Shown piece by piece: positions 59,525-64,000 of a DNA stretch of 64,000 nucleotides; position 1 is the stretch's first letter, and each line of letters begins with the position of its first letter. The position numbers and the translations under genes are program-made. This stretch comes from Panulirus ornatus (Eukaryota > Arthropoda > Malacostraca > Decapoda > Palinuridae), in NCBI RefSeq assembly GCF_036320965.1, contig NC_092234.1:30257703-30321702 (forward strand). Reading direction: 5' to 3'. Under the pieces are notes generated by a model, which made no database searches, was not told the origin of the DNA, and saw nothing but the letters and a program-made list of their open reading frames with translations.

Positions 59525-60399
59525 AACGGTATCATCCTCCTTTGGAGATAGGGCTCCTTCCTCCAGGCCAACCTTTTCCTCAACGTGTATGACCAGAGAG
59601 GGTAGGTACTCAGCCTGTGTTGGTTGATTGCCTGGTGTTAGATTCACCAAGTCTCTGCCTGACACAGGCGCTTATGTTCTCTGTTATCATCATTGTAAAA
59701 TCACCCTTCCCGTCGTATCCTCCTAGAGATTAATTCCATCTTCTTCTTCCGATCTGATGCGGGAGGAAAGTTGGAACAGACTACAGTCCCGTCAAAGAAC
59801 TTCTCACTCAATGGAGTCCATGCCGTCCCTGGAGGGGAAACAACAACCAACTCAAGAAAGGACTCCTTCAGAAACATATGATAAATCCTTCATGTCTCTG
59901 ACCGTGCAGGAGTAATCCTACACCGAGAGCTGCCTCCGAATCAAAAAGGTGCAGTATACTTTTCATACCTTCAACACTATCATTGTAAACACGAACACCT
60001 TTGTATCTGCGAAGTGTACCTACCACACACACAATGTCTTGCATGGGTTCATCCTCAACCCTCTGCTTCCCAGGGGAAAAGAATTTATGAAATAATAGAG
60101 AAACGAGAAAGGAACCTCCACTTCTACCTCACCCTCATCAAGAGCAAAGGATCAAACACACAAAATTTAACAGGCTATTCTTTTTTCGAAGTTTCAACAT
60201 CGCCTGTCCTGTTAGCCTTGATGAAGAAGGAAAAAAAAAATGCATTAAATCTACGGGAAGACGAAGCCTACTTCCGGGGAGGCAGGTAACTCCAGGCTAT
60301 ACCAGGAAAACCAGACGTAATCACCCGTCGGTTTCAGCCTTAACAAATATCTCAGCGCATCACGACCTGGACGAGGTCATAACTCAAGCGAGCCAGTAC
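59523..60399. other. No gene seen
   Basis: Unique sequence. The 91-codon frame at 60014-60289 has no recognised motif. Confidence 0.4.
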
Positions 60400-60965
60400 C
60401 AGCTCTCACGAGGCACAGACAAGACTAACGAGGAAATTATACTTCACCGTGTACCGTCAAATCTCACTTTCCCAGCTGAAATGAACGCACACTACACTGG
60501 GAACTCTCACTCCCCCAGTTTGTTTCTCACTATCTACGGTCAACTTCCTGTGTAACCTTAAAATGCACCGCAAACTCTCACTTTCCCAGCTAACCCACAC
60601 GTCCAAACCGTACCGTGAACTCTCATTCGCTTAGGCGTGTCTCAATAGACATATATGGCGAATTCCTCCCACACTCTTCTCTGACTGTACCTTCCCATGT
60701 ACGTAAGTCTGTACCTTACCGTGCACCGTCAATCTTCTCTGTCCCTTATGTGTACCGTCAATCTTATCTGTACCTTACCGTGTACCGTCAATACCCTCCT
60801 TCAGCTAATTTCCACCACACAACAGGGAACACTTTTCTTCCCGGTTGTACCTTATCAAGTACCATGACCTCTCATCCCCTCCCCCTCAGCTGTACCTTAC
60901 CTTGTCTGCACCTCACCTAACATTTCACCTTCTTGTGTGTGCCGACCTTGCGTACCGTGAACACT
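60400..60965. repeat. Degenerate repeat (TGTACCTTACCGTGTACCGTCAA)
   Basis: Words CTTACCGTG(T/C)ACCGTCAAT and GAACTCTCA(C/T)T(T/C)(C/G)CC recur between 60435 and 60955 at 25-70 bp spacing. Best preserved at 60690-60800. Confidence 0.6.
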
Positions 60966-61047
60966 CACCCTCAGAGATCCTCACACGTACCTGCCAAAGA
61001 GGAAAACAAAAGTTACAATAAATAAACAGAGTAAAAAACTACAAAGG

Positions 61048-61050
<3 letters not shown>

Positions 61051-61124
<74 letters not shown>
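61051..61124. repeat. (TC)n microsatellite
   Basis: About 37 TC units. Confidence 0.97.
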
Positions 61125-61126
<2 letters not shown>

Positions 61127-61538
61127 AGACATGAAGCTTGATAAGCTTACCTAGAAAGGTCACAAATGCACACAGACCGCAGTGATTAGAAGGAAAATCT
61201 TGCAACCATAATTGGCTCTGATATGTTATCAACATAAACCAAAAGGAACTTCTGCTCGCTAATGGCTGTTGATGATAATCTGGATACATATACCTTCTCC
61301 ACGACCGGCGTGCCGTCAATCATGTTGCAACGATCCAATGTTCAGGCTCAGGTAAATCAAAAGTCACGTTACCAAACACCTCAGCCAACTCGACGACATC
61401 TGGATTATCAAATTATCTCCAGACTAAGTATACGAGTAATTCCGAAAATTGCCGACGTATTGCAATAAGGAAATCCGCATTAACGGGTGAGTGTGCAACG
61501 GCGGCCATTCCACCGTCCTGTTAAGTATCTGAAGTTCC

Positions 61539-61540
<2 letters not shown>
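61125..61540. other. No gene seen
   Basis: Unique sequence without supported features. Confidence 0.45.
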
Positions 61541-61572
<32 letters not shown>

Positions 61573-61945
61573 AGCTTGAGGCGCACCACAAGATCACCAC
61601 AGCTCTAGGGGGGTTACCATGAGACCATCACAGCTCTAGGAGTACCATGAAACCATCTCACTGCTCTCGGGGCACCACAGTACCGCCATCCCAGTTCTAA
61701 GGGCACATCACAAGACCATCATGACACCTTTGGAGATTCAACAAGACCCATCTTCTTAGTTCTAAGGATACCATAAGACCATCATCACAGCCACAAGCAC
61801 AACTTAAGAGGTACCATAAGACCCCTATCACGCAAGCACAGTTCTAGTAGTACCACAGGACCATCATAACAGCCGTACCACAGGACTGCATGTATCAGCC
61901 TCAAGCACAGATCTGAGGACAACGGGAGACCATCATCACTATGAT
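61541..61945. repeat. (CT)n then degenerate ~30-40 bp repeat (CACAGCTCTAGG..ACCA)
   Basis: (CT)n at 61541-61569. Then ACCACAGCTCTAGG, ACCATGA(G/A)ACCATC, CAGTTCTA(A/G)(G/T)G and AGGTACCATAAGACC words recur irregularly to about 61945. Confidence 0.6.
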
Positions 61946-62584
61946 GGTGTAGACGTTCTTGGCCAGGGATCACAGATGGTGCTGGTGGGCAGGGTTAGGT
62001 CACAACCCGCATCCTTACCCGTTTTCCACCAGCTGTAGACGGCGGCGCACGGGCTTCCGTTTTCTACGATTCATTTGTGAGGTGTGACTTACCTCGTCAG
62101 TTTTGACTGTTATCAGATACTTAATTTTGTATAATTTTGTATATCAAAGACGCCATTCAACGTTAACGTAATATTTCCTTGATTGAAGCTTACATCAGTA
62201 TACATTTACCCTGCAGGAGCATGTCTACATGAAATTTGCCAATAAATTCCATACCACTGAAATTCAACACCTGTTCATTATGATACTACACCTTCGATCA
62301 TCGCGCGAGTTACGTACTGTCAAGGGTTGAGTGTGAGATGTAGAATGTGTGTGTGTGTGTGTCTGTGGACTGAACTACAGCAGCCCAATTGTGGGTGAAA
62401 CAGAAAGGAAAGACAGCCACCTTGGCCAAAGAAGTGAAACTTGACAACCACTGAAGTGATCTCGCTGAATGTACAGCCATCACTTACCCTCCCTATACCC
62501 AGGCGGGAAGCATCACTAGTGTATACACAACATGCGATGAAATGGGTTGAAGTTTGTGTCAAGTCGCTATTCATTGTATTCTGT
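61946..62584. other. No gene seen
   Basis: Unique sequence with a short (TG)n at about 62347-62362. Confidence 0.45.
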
Positions 62585-62885
62585 AACTTGTAAAAAAAAT
62601 CGTCTCAGTATTTTTCGTGTTATTTCAAAAACTTTTACCAGTAAATGTTGATAGCTTAAAAACTTTTACCAGTAATTATTGATATCTTGAAAATTTTTAC
62701 CATTAATTTTTGATATCTTAAAAACTTTTACCAGTAATTTCATATATCTTAAAAACTATCAGCAAATTTTGATATCTTAAAAACTTTTACCAGTAGTTTT
62801 TGATCTTAAAAAAATTTACCAGTAACTTCTGATATCTTAAAAACTTTTACCAGTAATTTTGCAATATCTAGAAAAAAAAATTACC
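62585..62885 (+). repeat. ~30 bp AT-rich minisatellite, about 9 copies
   Basis: Unit GATATCTTAAAAACTTTTAC plus CAGTAATTTT. Copies are fairly similar between 62650 and 62860 and decay on the left. Not coding. Confidence 0.93.
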
Positions 62886-63339
62886 AAAAAATAGATGAGA
62901 ATATAAGCCCTGCCCGCTACACACTGTTCTAGGAAGACCTATACATTGCGGAATGACTTTATATATTACTTCAGCAAAGAAAAGCCTGATCATGAAATAA
63001 ATGTTTTCATTGAAATTTTGAAGATTCTCCATGGACCACATGAGAGTGTATGTGGTCATGGAATTATCCTTCGCACGTGAGCGAGGTTTAGATTTTGCGG
63101 ACTTAGCATGACGATGACGACCTTAACGACCCTGCCAGTTAACGATGGGTCAAAAAGCCAAAACAACAAACCAGTTAACCTTGAAGACTTCAAACACATG
63201 ATAACTACGGTTCTACAGGATGGGGGAATGTTGCAGTATTCACCTCACGAACAGGAATCGAAATAACCTCAAGAATCCAAGTTTTGGAAATAGCTTCAAA
63301 TTGCTGACACAAACATGAGCGTTAATGCCAGCCATACCT

Positions 63340-63342
<3 letters not shown>
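62886..63342. other. No gene seen
   Basis: Unique sequence without supported features. Confidence 0.45.

Positions 63343-63375
<33 letters not shown>
63343..63375 (+). repeat. (TG)n microsatellite
   Basis: About 16 TG units. Confidence 0.96.
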
Positions 63376-63377
<2 letters not shown>

Positions 63378-63391
63378 CTATTACTATTTTT

Positions 63392-63450
63392 GCGTTACAG
63401 GGAGAGCTTTACACTCGTGTTGCCCCGTTTCTTAACCTTGTACATGTATG
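63392..63450 (-). mobile_element. SINE tail fragment
   Basis: The minus strand reads ACAAGGTTAAGAAACGGGGC, AACACGAGTGTAAAGCTCTC and CCTGTAACGC, the conserved 3' module of the tRNA-headed SINE. No head is found beside it; microsatellites adjoin both sides. Confidence 0.7.
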
Positions 63451-63476
63451 TGCTATACCATCTATTTACCCCTATG

Positions 63477-63571
<95 letters not shown>
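63477..63571 (+). repeat. (GA)n microsatellite
   Basis: About 47 perfect GA units, the longest GA array in the window. Confidence 0.97.
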
Positions 63572-63574
<3 letters not shown>

Positions 63575-63957
63575 AGGACTACACGATAATCAGTTAAAAA
63601 ACATCAAATCTAAAAATGAAAAACGAATGATTAATGACTAACTAAAAACGGGAAAGGTAATAATTCATAAGTGAGGATAGAGTACGGTACAGCAGAGGAC
63701 GACACTAGGAAGGTATCATCAACTCCTAATCTTTCATAACACAAAAGCATCCTCTTTCTACTGCCTGGAGTAATAACACACCCTTTACCCCCCCTTAACG
63801 CCACACATTCATATCCAGGAATAACTATTTCTGAACACACGTGTGAAGTAAATAAATAAACACATACAGCGTGTAAATCCCTTGACGGAGAAGGATAATG
63901 ATGACGTACTGGTGAAACAGGTGTGACCCAGCAGGGAACAGGTAGGAGGACGTGGGC

Positions 63958-64000
<43 letters not shown>
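63572..64000. other. No gene; (GA)n from about 63957 to the window edge
   Basis: Unique sequence, then a GA array with one AAG interruption that runs off the end, so its full length is unknown. Confidence 0.6.

Overview
The window reads as non-genic nuclear DNA from a large, repeat-rich animal genome, most likely a decapod crustacean. That call rests on very dense long dinucleotide arrays ((GA)n, (TA)n, (CA)n of 40-150 bp), many minisatellites, and a non-LTR retrotransposon with a (TA)n-bordered companion repeat of a kind I associate from memory with decapod assemblies. The species cannot be named from the sequence. I find no host protein-coding gene I can defend, no rRNA and no intact tRNA gene. 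Apart from one retrotransposon ORF, the long open frames are tandem-repeat artefacts or unrecognisable.

Layout. 1-9.7 kb: degenerate tandem repeats, one copy of the ~230 bp repeat here called R1 (3.2 kb), a poly-G run and a long purine-strand tract. 9.7-25.4 kb: an old LINE 3'-end relic, SINE pieces, minisatellites with units of 28, 29 and 21 bp, and unique sequence including one weak two-exon candidate (14.87-15.13 kb). 25.4-28.3 kb: transposon cluster 1, holding the only intact reverse-transcriptase ORF (582 codons, minus strand) among R1 copies and (TA)n. 28.3-40.4 kb: microsatellites, 21, 22 and 42 bp minisatellites, a decayed LINE fragment (31.6 kb), a CCAAT-box-rich segment (36.9-37.3 kb) and a SINE (39.4 kb). 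40.4-45.4 kb: transposon cluster 2 with an inverted R1 pair, two broken LINE copies and two related foldback elements. 46-50.8 kb: three large minisatellites, the first splitting an older reverse-transcriptase relic of a different LINE family. 51.4-57.9 kb: SINEs, and transposon cluster 3 inserted into a 26 bp minisatellite. 57.9-64 kb: more degenerate repeats and microsatellites.

How the parts relate. The LINE has RTE-like features: an APE-RT linker, a reverse transcriptase with an FADD catalytic box, and a C-terminal RTE-type tail. All copies here are 5'-truncated. Its 3' end carries a short stem-loop (CGCT..CTCGC-loop-GCGGG..AGCG) followed by A/TA repeats, and R1 ends in a near-identical stem-loop. 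This suggests R1 is a non-autonomous partner mobilised by the LINE enzyme through a shared 3' tail. At 27.78 kb an R1 unit is joined head-to-tail to a truncated LINE. Most copies are bounded by (TA)n, so the elements either seed or target TA microsatellites. Two further non-autonomous families are present: a tRNA-headed SINE with a microsatellite in its middle, and a ~250 bp foldback element with ~98 bp arms plus an arms-only derivative.
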